From an uncultured Clostridia bacterium (GTDB taxonomy: Bacteria; Bacillota; Clostridia; TANB77; CAG-508): 64,000 nucleotides of DNA. The notes under the pieces were generated by a model that saw only the letters and a list, made by a program, of their open reading frames with translations, was not told the origin of the DNA and made no database searches. Where the stretch lies: NCBI GenBank assembly GCA_934149005.1, contig CAKPDN010000008.1, positions 3,304 through 67,303 on the forward strand. Reading direction: 5' to 3'. Position numbers and translations under genes: made by a program. Every line of letters begins with the position of its first letter. Within the stretch, counting starts at the first letter, position 1. Shown here piece after piece: positions 51,108-60,551 of this stretch.

Positions 51108-51977
51108 AATTTCGTTTGCTATTTCAATAATTTTCTTTAATCTATAATTAGCTCCTGATTTTCCAATTGTTTTTTTTAACTTTTTGCCCAATTCAGCTAA
51201 AGACATATCTGGATATTCTAATCTTAGTAAAGCTATTTCTTTCAAATTTTCATCTAATTTATTAAATTTAGGACTAGCTTGTAATTTTTTTATTGCTTCA
51301 ATTTGTTCAACAGATGCATTTATTGTCTTATTTAGGTTCGCAGTTTGGCAATTCACTATTCTATTAACTTTTCCTCTCATCTCTCTTTGAACTCTTATAT
51401 CTTCAAATTTTAAAACACTTCTACTAGCTCCTAATAATGCAATTAATATTGAGATTTCTTCTCCTTCTTTGAAATATATAGAAAATTTTTTATCTTGTAC
51501 TAATTTTTTGCATTTAATATTCATGTTACTTAAAAGATTAAATATGTAATCTAAATTATTTTCATTTGATAAGTTAATTTCTAAATGATATTTTTTTTCA
51601 GGATTATTAATTGATCCTGCTCCTAAAAAAGCTCCTCTTACTATAGCTTTTTTTTCATTTTCATTTATATTAAATATAGATTTTATTATCATGTTCTCAT
51701 TTTCTATATCTATTGTATCTATGTTTTTTTGTGTTTTATATGTAATTATAAAAGATTTTCCATCAAATTCAATATCATAATTTATATTCAAATTTTTTAG
51801 TAATTTTGAAAATCTATTTATATTGTGTTCACTTTCAGTAGCATATCTAATATTATTTTTTATAATACTAGCATTTTTAGAAATTAGATATCCTGTTAAT
51901 TCATATTTTACTTCATCTTTTTTTGCTAAATTATTTATTTTGCTAAGCTCTTCTTTTAATTCTGATGAAAAAGACAT
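51105..51977 (-). CDS. whiA: DNA-binding protein WhiA
   Basis: 290 residues. The N-terminal LAGLIDADG-like fold (AIVRGAFLGAGSINNPEKKY) and the C-terminal helix-turn-helix (LRLEYPDMSLAELGKKLKKT then IGKSGANYRLKKI) are typical. In Firmicutes it affects cell division and chromosome segregation. In a gene row with prmC and hemW. Confidence 0.95.
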   Translation of the reverse strand: MSFSSELKEELSKINNLAKKDEVKYELTGYLISKNASIIKNNIRYATESEHNINRFSKLLKNLNINYDIEFDGKSFIITYKTQKNIDTIDIENENMIIKSIFNINENEKKAIVRGAFLGAGSINNPEKKYHLEINLSNENNLDYIFNLLSNMNIKCKKLVQDKKFSIYFKEGEEISILIALLGASRSVLKFEDIRVQREMRGKVNRIVNCQTANLNKTINASVEQIEAIKKLQASPKFNKLDENLKEIALLRLEYPDMSLAELGKKLKKTIGKSGANYRLKKIIEIANEI

Positions 51978-51992
51978 TGTTTTCCCCCTTAT

Positions 51993-52841
51993 TTATATAT
52001 TTAAACTTGTAACTATAATTCTATCATTATCATATAAATCTCTTTTAGAATATGTATTGTTAAATTTCTCCTCATTTTCAATTAATTCAATTACATCTAT
52101 TTTTTGATCAAAACCAATCTCTAAACATAAATATCCTCCATACCTTAAATATTTATATGAGTCTCTTATTATTTTTTTATAAAAATAAAGTCCATCTTCT
52201 CCTCCATCTAATGCAATGTGAGGTTCTTTTTGTACTTCTTTGTTTAGTTTTTTAATTACATTTCTTTTTATATACGGTGGATTGGATACTATTATATCAA
52301 ATTTCTCATCATTTAAATTTGTAAACATATCTGAACTAATAAATGTTATTTGATTTTCTGTCTCATTATTAATTGCATTTTTCTTAGCGATTTTTAAAGC
52401 TTCATTGCTTATATCTACTGCTATAATCTCACTTTCTGGTAAATATTTAGCAAGTGAAACAGCAATTGCTCCGCTTCCTGTACACAAATCTAATATTTTT
52501 TTTGCGTTTATTTTTTTTGCTATTGATATTACTTCTTCCACCAATATTTCTGTATCTTGTCTTGGGATTAATACATTCTCATCAACAAAAAAATTTAATT
52601 TCATAAATTCTTTTTGGTGTGTTATATGTTCTAATGGAACTCCTTGCCTAATTTTAGCAATTGCACAAAAGTAATTATTCTTTTCACTAGTATTAAGTTC
52701 TTTCATATCATTTACTATTACATATTGTCTTGTTTTATTTAATATAAACTGCATTAATAGTCTTGATTTTAATTTTGGAGACTCAATATTTGAATTTTTT
52801 AATTCTATCATTCCCTTTTTTGTTGCTTCCATAATTGTCAT
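51993..52841 (-). CDS. prmC: Release factor glutamine methyltransferase
   Basis: 282 residues from MTIMEATKKGMIELKNSNIE, picked because GAAGGTGATT precedes it; a start eleven codons upstream is also open. ILDLCTGSGAIAVSLAKYLP binds SAM and the NPPY motif is in IIVSNPPYIKRNVIKKLNKE. It methylates the GGQ glutamine of RF1 and RF2. Directly upstream of whiA. Confidence 0.95.
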   Translation of the reverse strand: MTIMEATKKGMIELKNSNIESPKLKSRLLMQFILNKTRQYVIVNDMKELNTSEKNNYFCAIAKIRQGVPLEHITHQKEFMKLNFFVDENVLIPRQDTEILVEEVISIAKKINAKKILDLCTGSGAIAVSLAKYLPESEIIAVDISNEALKIAKKNAINNETENQITFISSDMFTNLNDEKFDIIVSNPPYIKRNVIKKLNKEVQKEPHIALDGGEDGLYFYKKIIRDSYKYLRYGGYLCLEIGFDQKIDVIELIENEEKFNNTYSKRDLYDNDRIIVTSLNI

Positions 52842-52916
52842 ATAATCACCTTCTTTACATATAAATTTTACCATTTATTCTCAATACTTTCAATATATTT
52901 TTATATATTATAAAGC

Positions 52917-52944
52917 AAAAGTGAGGTTTTTTAACCTCACTTTT
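52917..52944. terminator. Bidirectional-looking terminator before prmC
   Basis: AAAAGTGAGGTT and AACCTCACTTTT form a perfect 12-bp stem with loop TTTT, one base past the stop of the 523-residue gene. Confidence 0.88.
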
Positions 52945-52945
52945 G

Positions 52946-54517
52946 CTATCTACTTCCATTATTGGGATCTTCTTTATCTTTTTGTTGTTGCTGATAAGTT
53001 GGACATTCATATGCACTAAGTTTTTTAGCATAAAAATTATATAGTTCTATTTCCTTAGGATTGTTCATAAGTAAATTTTCCTTTGCTCTTTCAAATATTT
53101 TTAAAAACATCTCATTGTCATCATCTTTGGTAAATTCTTTTGGTTCAGAATTTAGTATTAATTTATATAACTCTCTAATACTAGAATAATCATGTTCTTT
53201 TCCACTTATATCATCTGTCTTTGTTTCTTCTATCATTTTATTCTTAGCTTTTATATATTCCATCATATCTTCTTTGTTAGCTCTATCAAATACTTTTTCT
53301 AATGTATTAAAATTTATATTTTCCTCTTTTATAGCATAAATTCTAGCAGTTCTATCCATTCCTTTTTTTACAAAATTAAAGAAATGTTGATACTTTTGTA
53401 AAGTCTTTATTTTACTGTCCTCTTTATAATTTTCTTCTTCCCCTTCATCTATTCTTTTTTGCATTTGTATAATTAATTTTTCTTCTAACTCCTCTAAAAA
53501 TACATTTATTTCTATCGCAATTCCCTTTTCTTTAATTTTTAAATATTCTGATAGTAACTCTTTTTCATTATTTTCTCTTAATTGTATTTTATTTTCCTTT
53601 CTTTTATTATCAATATCATCTAATAAACTTTTTAGTTGTTCAAGTTTAGCTCTCATTCTTTGGTCTATTTCTTGACTATTAAGAGTATTATTTACTTTTT
53701 CTCTTGTTTCTTTAAGATCTTCAAGATTATTTTGAATTTGGTTTGTTACTTCTGGTATTTTTTTTGTAATCTTACCATCATATACATCAAGAAGATAATT
53801 AGCAACAAATTGTCTTTTTCTCTTGTTTTTTCTTTCTACAATCTTTGGAGAATCTTTTTCTGAAATTTCCATTTGCCTCATGGTTTTTGCTATATCTTCA
53901 CCCTTTAAAAAAGTTTCTTTAGCTTTTTCTGTTGTAAATCCTCTTAATATTACTTGTCTTCCTTCTCTCCATAACTGATATCTTACAGCTTCTGGTATTT
54001 TATCATTTCTTCTTTTTTCATGTTCTTGAGCGGTAGATAAATTTTCAACCATATGATTATCATTTAGATTATACTCTTTATCTATTTGTATTTCTTTTTG
54101 GCTTTTACTAGATAATATATCTAATCCTTCTGGTGTAAAATATATTGAAAATTCTTCTTCTTTTTTATATTCTATTAATTTTGAATATGCTTCATATCCT
54201 TCTATTTCTTTTGCATTATCTCTCAATTGTTCTTCAATTAAATTTATAACTTTTTCTGTTTTATTTATGAGATCATATTTAGAATTAATTGTTCCTAATA
54301 CAACTTCAACTGGTATTCCATCTAAAGTTTTATATTTTAATATTAATAATGTTTTAATACCACTTGTTCTTCTTCCATTCTTTACTTTTATATTTCTTAA
54401 AATAATATTAGGTTCTGATTCTTTTTCTTTATCCCCATATATTCTTGTAGAATATGGTACTCTTTTAGACATTTTATAATATTGTTTCATTTTGTTTTCT
54501 ATACTATCTTTTTCCAT
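52946..54517 (-). CDS. Unknown 523-residue coiled-coil protein
   Basis: Very charged (Lys, Glu, Asp), no signal peptide or membrane helix. An N-terminal beta-like region (VPYSTRIYGDKEKESEP, KTLLILKYKTLDGIPVEVVL) precedes a middle with YQLWREGRQVILRGFTTEKA and long coiled coils at about 255-360. The end is a hydrophilic Gln/Pro/Asn-rich tail. No family is recognised. It stands alone between prmC and a CorC-type gene, with its own terminator. Confidence 0.65.
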   Translation of the reverse strand: MEKDSIENKMKQYYKMSKRVPYSTRIYGDKEKESEPNIILRNIKVKNGRRTSGIKTLLILKYKTLDGIPVEVVLGTINSKYDLINKTEKVINLIEEQLRDNAKEIEGYEAYSKLIEYKKEEEFSIYFTPEGLDILSSKSQKEIQIDKEYNLNDNHMVENLSTAQEHEKRRNDKIPEAVRYQLWREGRQVILRGFTTEKAKETFLKGEDIAKTMRQMEISEKDSPKIVERKNKRKRQFVANYLLDVYDGKITKKIPEVTNQIQNNLEDLKETREKVNNTLNSQEIDQRMRAKLEQLKSLLDDIDNKRKENKIQLRENNEKELLSEYLKIKEKGIAIEINVFLEELEEKLIIQMQKRIDEGEEENYKEDSKIKTLQKYQHFFNFVKKGMDRTARIYAIKEENINFNTLEKVFDRANKEDMMEYIKAKNKMIEETKTDDISGKEHDYSSIRELYKLILNSEPKEFTKDDDNEMFLKIFERAKENLLMNNPKEIELYNFYAKKLSAYECPTYQQQQKDKEDPNNGSR

Positions 54518-54584
54518 TGTGTTCTCTCCCTATTTTTCTTTATAATTTATTTATAACATAGTTTTTTTTTTATTACAATAGTTT

Positions 54585-55889
54585 TTATAATATTTTCTTT
54601 TTTTTGTTATAAGCCTTTACTTTTATAATTCTATTCCCTTTTATTTGCTGAATTTTATAATTAACCTTATTAGTTTCTACAACAATTTCTTTTTCATTGT
54701 CACTCGGTATTCTATTTAGTTCAAACAATAAATATCCAGAAATAGTATCATAATCTCCTTCTGGTAAGTCAACTCCTAAAATTTTTTCTACTTCATATAT
54801 CGGCATTTCTCCATTTAACAGAAATGTATTATCATCTATTTTTTTATACTTGCTTTTTTCTATATCATATTCATCATATATTTCTCCAACAATTTCTTCT
54901 AAAATATCCTCCATTGTAACAATTCCAGCAGTTCCTCCATATTCATCAACAACAATTGCTATTTGTTTTTTATTTTTCTTTAACTCTTTAAATACATCAT
55001 CTATATATATGCTTTCTAAAATATATATTGCTTCTCTTGCAATATTTTTTAGTTTAGTACTTTTATTTTTTTGAGTTAATAACATGTCTTTTACATAAAC
55101 AATCCCTCTTATGTTATCAATATTTTCATCATATATTGGAATTCTACTATATCTAGTATCTTCATTTAATATATCTATTGCTTCGCTAATTGTTAATTCC
55201 ATATCTAAAGCATATACCTGTGTTCTTGGAATCATGATTTCTGAAACTACTCTATCATTAAACTCAAATATATTGTTAATCATATCCTTTTCATCTGTTT
55301 CAATTGTTCCTTTTTCTTCTCCAGCATTTATCATCATTTTTATTTCTTCTTCACTTACATTTTCCACTTCTTCTTCTGTTACACCAAATAATTTAGAAAT
55401 TACATTAGTTGAAAATGTTAATAGTCTTACAAATGGTAATGTAAATATAGAAATTATTCTAATAATTCCTACTGTCATAAATGCTAATTTTTCAGAATAT
55501 TTCATTGCAATTCTTTTTGGAACAAGTTCTCCAAAAACTAAAGTAAAATATGAAAGTATTAAAGTTATTACAATAATTGATATACTTTTCCATTGTGAAA
55601 GTGAAATTATTGGCATTAGATTATATAATTTAGGTGCTAATATATTTACAAATGTATCTGTTGCAAAAGCACTTGATAAAAATCCAGCTAGTGTTATTCC
55701 TATTTGAATTGTTGCTAAAAATTTGCTTGGATTATTTAACATTTTTTTTATTTTTTTTGCTTTTTTATTTTCTTCTTTAACTTTTAATTCTATTTTAAAG
55801 TCATTTAATGATATAAATGCTATTTCCGTTGCTGCGAAAAAAGCATTTATTATTATCAAAATAATTAATACTAATATTTGGTGTAGCAT
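54585..55889 (-). CDS. CNNM/CorC (HlyC-type) transporter family protein
   Basis: 434 residues. A DUF21 domain with four membrane helices fills about 1-200 (INAFFAATEIAFISLNDFKI, FYFTLVFGELVPKRIAMKYS region), two CBS repeats follow at about 215-335 (VSEIMIPRTQVYALDMELTI, IVDEYGGTAGIVTMEDILEE), then a CorC/HlyC domain. The family moves or senses Mg2+ or other divalent cations; the hemolysin name is historical. Confidence 0.9.
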   Translation of the reverse strand: MLHQILVLIILIIINAFFAATEIAFISLNDFKIELKVKEENKKAKKIKKMLNNPSKFLATIQIGITLAGFLSSAFATDTFVNILAPKLYNLMPIISLSQWKSISIIVITLILSYFTLVFGELVPKRIAMKYSEKLAFMTVGIIRIISIFTLPFVRLLTFSTNVISKLFGVTEEEVENVSEEEIKMMINAGEEKGTIETDEKDMINNIFEFNDRVVSEIMIPRTQVYALDMELTISEAIDILNEDTRYSRIPIYDENIDNIRGIVYVKDMLLTQKNKSTKLKNIAREAIYILESIYIDDVFKELKKNKKQIAIVVDEYGGTAGIVTMEDILEEIVGEIYDEYDIEKSKYKKIDDNTFLLNGEMPIYEVEKILGVDLPEGDYDTISGYLLFELNRIPSDNEKEIVVETNKVNYKIQQIKGNRIIKVKAYNKKKKIL

Positions 55890-56032
55890 ACTTTTCCTCC
55901 AATTTTATTATTTGTTTAATTTTATTTTTTATTTATATTAATAAAACTTTTTATAAAAAATTTTATATGAGGTCATGCACTTTTAAAAATGTCAAACATA
56001 TAATTTTATATATAAGATTTGGAGGTGCATTT

Positions 56033-56744
56033 ATGTTAGAAGCACTTTGTAGTATCAGTTTTTTGGGGTTTTGGCAATTTTTAAAATCTGCCGTATTTGT
56101 TGTTCGGATATATCTCTAGTAGTAATCTATTTCCTGAACCACTAACATGTGAAGAAGAAAAAATATATTTGGAACAAATGAAAAATGGAGATGATGAAGC
56201 AAGAAATATTTTAATAGAAAGAAATCTAAGATTAGTTGCTCATGTTGTTAAAAAATATTCAAATACAAAAGTTGAACAAGATGATTTAATTTCAATTGGT
56301 ACAATAGGTCTAATTAAAGGTATAAATAGTTTTAACATTGATAAAGGTTCAAAACTAAGTACTTATGTTTCAAGATGTATAGATAATGAAATATTAATGT
56401 ATCTTCGTTCTACAAAAAAATTAAATGCAGAAGTTTATTTAAATGAACCTATTGGAAAAGATAAAGATGATAATATTGTTACTCTTCAAGAAGTTTTAGA
56501 AAATGAAGATAGGTCTATCGAGGATGAAGTTGATTTAAAGATGAAAATTAAACAATTGTATGAAAAACTTGGAAAAATATTAAAAGATAGAGAAAAAACA
56601 ATTATTGAATTACGCTTTGGGCTTGATGGTCATAAACCTAAGACTCAACATGAAATTGCTAAGATGATGGGTATATCACGTAGTTATGTTTCAAGAATTG
56701 AAACAAAAGCAATTGGAAAATTAAGTAAAGAATTCAAACAATAG
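56033..56744 (+). CDS. sigK: Sporulation sigma factor SigK, reading requires a +1 shift
   Basis: 236 residues when two frames are joined. The first frame (ATG at 56033 behind GGAGGTGCATTT) gives a pro-sequence, MLEALCSISFLGFWQFLKSA then VFVV, and stops at 56117. Skipping the C of CGG (56105-56107) continues GYISSSNLFPEPLTCEEEK into sigma region 2 (NLRLVAHVVKKYS) and region 4 (IAKMMGISRSYVSRIETKAI). In Bacillus the pro-peptide ends LVFLVS-Y; here the shift glycine falls at that cleavage position. SigK drives late mother-cell genes. Without the shift, only a start at TTG codons with no good ribosome site is left. Confidence 0.85.
56105..56107 (+). other. Putative +1 shift site GTT CGG A in sigK
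   Basis: Codon 25 of the zero frame is CGG; the zero frame ends four codons later at TAG and the sigma frame has a TAA at 56082-56084. The shift must therefore lie in a window of about 33 nt, in which this CGG is the only one. Confidence 0.65.
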
Positions 56745-56950
56745 TTTTGTGTATTTTATCATAAAATATATAATAAATCAAATTTAAAAAAATTTAATTA
56801 AGTTAGAATAATTTATTTAAAATGAGATAAAACTATATAAATAATGTTTAATTCCTTTTCTAAGTAATTTTTTTATTTGAAACTGATTTTCTTCTATGTT
56901 AAACTATAGATAATCTAATAAGATTATTAAATGAAATTTGTTATTAATTT

Positions 56951-57140
56951 ACCCTGCATAGTACGTGTAGACAGAATTTTTAGAACCTACAAGTTTGTAA
57001 GAGGAGTCAATCTCAAAATATGGCGTGCATGCTTGCATTTATGTAAGAAGCCCATGAGTATTTTGGTAGACACCCACCTGTTTTTAGGAGCAGGTCCTTA
57101 AAAATTCAAGACATCTTACGGCTAAGGCGGGGATTTTTTA
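56951..57140 (+). ncRNA. ssrS: 6S RNA
   Basis: About 180 nt with closing ends ACCCTGC... and ...GGCGGGG followed by ATTTTTTATTTTT. The 3' half carries the clostridial-type segments GTAAGAAGCCC, GGTAGACACCCACCTG and TTAGGAGCAGGTC that make the long bulged hairpin. 6S RNA binds vegetative RNA polymerase in stationary phase. The boundaries are approximate. It fills the 465-nt gap between sigK and the tRNA gene. Confidence 0.72.
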
Positions 57141-57178
57141 TTTTTATATATTTATAATTATTATCTTTTATCATATAT

Positions 57179-57206
57179 AAAAAAAGAAGGTTATCCTTCT
57201 TTTTTA
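57179..57206 (-). terminator. Terminator of the tRNA gene
   Basis: AAAAAAGAAGG and CCTTCTTTTTT pair around a 4-nt loop, ending four bases past the tRNA CCA on the minus strand. Confidence 0.85.
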
Positions 57207-57210
57207 TTAA

Positions 57211-57287
57211 TGGTAGCGAAGGTGGGATTTGAACCTACGACCTGCCGGGTATGAACCGGATGCTCTAGCCAACTGAGCTACTTCGCC
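57211..57287 (-). tRNA. tRNA with CAT anticodon (Met, or Ile-lysidine)
   Basis: 77 nt including an encoded CCA. Acceptor GGCGAAG/CTTCGCT, D-loop AGCTCAGTTGGCTAGAGC, anticodon loop TTCATAC and T-arm GTAGGTTCAAATCC are clear. The anticodon stem has four GC pairs but a 27-43 mismatch and no initiator-type C1-A72 end, so it is elongator Met or Ile2; the sequence alone does not decide. Confidence 0.93.
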
Positions 57288-57380
57288 ATATGCAATTGTG
57301 ATATTTATTATACATTGTGTTGAAGATTTTGTCAAGATAAAAATACAAGAAATTTAAATTTCTTGTATTTTTCTTAATAA

Positions 57381-57704
57381 TTATTTTTCATAATCTTCTA
57401 GTATCATATCATCTTTTTCATCTTGAACTTTAGATTTTACCTTTTTTGTACTGACATTGTTATTTTTTACAGATTGTGTTTTTACTTTATTTCTTCTTTT
57501 TGATATATGTCCATAATCACAAATTTCTTTTTCTAATTTTTCTATATATGATGAATTTTGTTCAAGTTTTATTTCTTCTACTTCTTTATCAAGTTCTACT
57601 TCTTCTTTTTCCTTTGTTGTAGCAAACAAATCACTAAAAACAATTATAAGGTCTTTAAGTTTAAATTTTTCTTCTTGTTTTATTTGTTGTGTATTATTAT
57701 TCAT
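57381..57704 (-). CDS. Unknown 107-residue charged protein
   Basis: Starts MNNNTQQIKQEEKFKLKDLI and is rich in Lys and Glu, with a hydrophobic patch FKLKDLIIVFSDLFATT near residues 14-30. The second half is a basic, probably disordered stretch. A perfect 30-bp palindrome (57341-57370) lies just downstream and may terminate transcription. Upstream of it is a divergent promoter region shared with mtaD. No family recognised. Confidence 0.55.
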   Translation of the reverse strand: MNNNTQQIKQEEKFKLKDLIIVFSDLFATTKEKEEVELDKEVEEIKLEQNSSYIEKLEKEICDYGHISKRRNKVKTQSVKNNNVSTKKVKSKVQDEKDDMILEDYEK

Positions 57705-57904
57705 ATTTTCCTTAAAACTTTTGTTTTAAGTTTTCACCTCTTTTTCTTTTATAAATAAAAACTAATATTATTATATCATATTTTATAACTAGAATCAATA
57801 CTTTGTTAAAAATAATTTATGTATACTTATAAATCATTTTGATTAATGATTTAATAAAACTTAAATATTGTAACAATATATCTTTTGAAATAATGTAATT
57901 ATTC

Positions 57905-57933
57905 TTGTTTTTATTATATATATATAGTACAAT
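57905..57933 (+). promoter_or_regulatory. Promoter of mtaD
   Basis: TTGTTT (57905-57910), 17-nt spacer, TACAAT (57928-57933); ATG 32 nt further, behind TTAGGAGG. Confidence 0.65.
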
Positions 57934-57964
57934 AATTATTAAATAAATAATTTAGGAGGATTAA

Positions 57965-59254
57965 ATGAAAATTTTAATTAAAAATTGTAATCTTATTTCA
58001 ATGGATGAAATAAGAGAGAGAATTGAATATAATGTTGATGTTTTAATAGATAACAACAAAATAAAAAAAATAGGAAAAAACATTTTTACTGAAACAGATT
58101 ATAAAATAATAGATGCTTCTAATAAATATGTTCTTCCAGGTTTTATTAATACACATGCTCATATAGGAATGAGTATATTTAGGGAATCTGTTGATGGATA
58201 TACAACTCAAGATTGGTTAACTGAGAAAATATGGCCTATTGAGGATAATCTTACTCCTGAAGATGTATATTACTCTTCTCTTTTATCTTGTACTGAAATG
58301 ATAAAAACAGGCACAACAACTGTAAATGACCATTATTTTTTTCCAGATAGTGTAATTAAAGCAGTTAATGAATCCGGAATTAGAGCAGAGTTAACAAGGG
58401 TAGTAATGGATATTGATGGAAAAATGGATGAAAGAATTTACGAATTAGAAAATTTAATAAAACATAGTAATAATAAATATGATACTATTTACATTAGTGT
58501 TGGTATACATGGATTATATACTGCAAGTGAAAAATGTATTAAAAAGGCTATAGAAATGGCAAAACAATATAACTTAAATATTCATATGCATTATTTAGAA
58601 AATTCTAAAGAATCAGTAGATATTTCTAATAATTATAATTCTACTAAATCCTATGAGATTGTAAAAAAATATTTTAAAGATACTAATAGTATTTTTGCTC
58701 ACTGTGTAAAATTATTACCAAAAGATTTTGAAATATTAAAAAAATATAATATAAAAGTATCCCACTGTCCAATAAGTAATTTAAAGCTTGGATGTGGAGT
58801 TTCAGATATTATAAAATTGTTAGATAATGATATTATAGTTTCATTAGGTACTGATGGTCAAGGTAGTGGTTGCAATTTAGATATGTTTGATACTATGAAA
58901 TTTACTGGACTTTTACAAAAAGGTGTACATGAGAATCCTAAATTATTACCAGCCTATGATATTTTAAAATTAGCTACAATAAATGGGGCAAAAGCTTTAA
59001 ATAAAGAAAATTTAATTGGAAGCATTAATGTTGGTAAATTAGCAGATTTAATAATTCTTGATTTATCTGATATTACGTTACAACCAATAAATGATGTTTT
59101 TTCAAATATAGTATATACTGCAAAAGGTTATAATGTTATTACTACAATTGTTAATGGAAATATTGTTATGGAGGATAGAATTTTAACTACTTTAAATGAA
59201 GCAGATATTATTGAAAAATGCAAAAATATATTGGCTAAATCTTCTAATTTGTAA
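57965..59254 (+). CDS. mtaD: 5-methylthioadenosine/S-adenosylhomocysteine deaminase
   Basis: 429 residues of the amidohydrolase superfamily. Metal ligands are in LPGFINTHAHIGMSIFRESV (two His), IHMHYLENSKESV (His) and VSLGTDGQGSGCNLDMFDTM (Asp); the family motif GTTTVNDHYFFPD is present. The enzyme deaminates adenosyl compounds to inosyl forms, part of methionine/SAM by-product recycling. The closest family is MtaD/SAH deaminase; related guanine or chlorohydrolases cannot be fully ruled out. Confidence 0.82.
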   Translation: MKILIKNCNLISMDEIRERIEYNVDVLIDNNKIKKIGKNIFTETDYKIIDASNKYVLPGFINTHAHIGMSIFRESVDGYTTQDWLTEKIWPIEDNLTPEDVYYSSLLSCTEMIKTGTTTVNDHYFFPDSVIKAVNESGIRAELTRVVMDIDGKMDERIYELENLIKHSNNKYDTIYISVGIHGLYTASEKCIKKAIEMAKQYNLNIHMHYLENSKESVDISNNYNSTKSYEIVKKYFKDTNSIFAHCVKLLPKDFEILKKYNIKVSHCPISNLKLGCGVSDIIKLLDNDIIVSLGTDGQGSGCNLDMFDTMKFTGLLQKGVHENPKLLPAYDILKLATINGAKALNKENLIGSINVGKLADLIILDLSDITLQPINDVFSNIVYTAKGYNVITTIVNGNIVMEDRILTTLNEADIIEKCKNILAKSSNL

Positions 59255-59311
59255 AATTATAATTATAATTAATATCTAAAATATATAACAAAATGTAATT
59301 TTTGTAAATAT

Positions 59312-59345
59312 AAAAATCGTGTTATAAAAATATAACACGATTTTT
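59312..59345. terminator. Bidirectional terminator between mtaD and rplL
   Basis: AAAAATCGTGTTATA and TATAACACGATTTTT form a perfect 15-bp stem with loop AAAA between the convergent genes. Confidence 0.92.
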
Positions 59346-59353
59346 TATAGTTC

Positions 59354-59722
59354 TTATTGTAATTCAATAACAGCTCCAACTTCTGTAAATTTAGCTTTTA
59401 AATCTTCTGCTTCTTCTTTAGAAACATTTTCTTTAACTGTTTTTGGTGCTCCATCTACTAAGTCTTTAGCTTCTTTTAATCCTAATCCTGTAGCATCTCT
59501 AACTACTTTGATTACTTTTATTTTTTGATCTCCAGCTGATGTTAATACTACGTTGAAAGATGTTTTTTCTGCTGCTGCTTCTCCACCAGCTGCTGCTCCA
59601 GCTGCTGGTGCAGCTGCTGCTACTGCAGATACTCCAAATTCTTCTTCTATAGCTTTTACTAAATCTGCTAATTCTACTACTGTCATTTTTTTGATTTCTT
59701 CAATCATTTCTTCTTTACTCAT
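59354..59722 (-). CDS. rplL: Ribosomal protein L7/L12
   Basis: 122 residues. N-terminal dimer helix, Ala/Gly hinge (VAAAAPAAGAAAGGEAAA) and C-terminal KTSFNVVLTSAGDQKIKVIK with GLGLKEAKDLVDGAPKTVKE. It forms the stalk that recruits translation GTPases. Last gene of the cluster. Confidence 0.97.
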   Translation of the reverse strand: MSKEEMIEEIKKMTVVELADLVKAIEEEFGVSAVAAAAPAAGAAAGGEAAAEKTSFNVVLTSAGDQKIKVIKVVRDATGLGLKEAKDLVDGAPKTVKENVSKEEAEDLKAKFTEVGAVIELQ

Positions 59723-59838
59723 TTTTTAATCCTCCTAATTTTATTTTAGTATTTTGAACAATTTATTTTATTGTTCTCTTACTATTTGTGCGATATAAGT
59801 TCGCTACTCTGATTATACAATTATTATATTATTATTTT

Positions 59839-60366
59839 TTAAGCTTCTGCTTCTGTTGTAGATGCAGAGTTTTCTTCTTTTTGAATTCTTACTTGATCAA
59901 TTGCAACTGCAAATTTTTGAATATTTGCAAGTAATGCTCCAGCAAGCATAGATAGTAATGTTTCTTTTGATGGTAATTTTGCTAAAGTTATTATTTCTTC
60001 TGCTGTCATCACTTTACCTTCTATAACTCCACCTTTGATTTTGTAATAGTCATTCTTTTTTGTGAATTCATAAATTGTTTTAGATGGTTCTAAGTAATCT
60101 TCATTACTCATTATTACTGCAGTAGGTCCTACTAATTTATCTTCTAAACCTTCAATTCCTGCCTCAGCTAATGCTCTTTTTGTTATATTATTTTTTATAA
60201 CTGTATATTCTGTATTAGATTTTCTTAAATCTGATCTTAGAGCTGTTACATCTTCAACATTTATTCCTCTGTAGTCTGTTAAAAGTACTAATTTAGCATC
60301 TTTGATTTTATTTGCTAATTTTGTTACTTCTTCTTTCTTTTGATTTAATATTTTTTCACTTGCCAT
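59839..60366 (-). CDS. rplJ: Ribosomal protein L10
   Basis: 175 residues. VLLTDYRGINVEDVTALRSD and NTEYTVIKNNITKRALAEAG are canonical. It is the stalk base and binds L7/L12. Preceded by an attenuator-type L10 leader. Confidence 0.97.
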   Translation of the reverse strand: MASEKILNQKKEEVTKLANKIKDAKLVLLTDYRGINVEDVTALRSDLRKSNTEYTVIKNNITKRALAEAGIEGLEDKLVGPTAVIMSNEDYLEPSKTIYEFTKKNDYYKIKGGVIEGKVMTAEEIITLAKLPSKETLLSMLAGALLANIQKFAVAIDQVRIQKEENSASTTEAEA

Positions 60367-60437
60367 TTTTAATTTTCACCTCCTATTTTTCTGAGGTTTA
60401 AGAATTTACATTCTTAAATTCCATCTATATTTTAAAA

Positions 60438-60545
60438 TTAAAAAACACTCTTTACATCCTTCCGAGATTATAAAGAGTGTTTTATTATTAACACTTAATT
60501 CATTATAACCTCGGTAGGACTTAATTTGCCTACTGTCTTTGGCTT
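60438..60545 (-). promoter_or_regulatory. L10 leader with attenuator
   Basis: On the minus strand AGACAGTAGGCAAATTAAG, then TCCTACCGAGGTTATAATG form the L10-binding kink-turn region; downstream AACACTCTTTA/TAAAGAGTGTT (60444-60481) with a T-run is an intrinsic terminator. L10(L12)4 binding would close rplJ-rplL expression. Confidence 0.8.
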
Positions 60546-60551
60546 AATATT

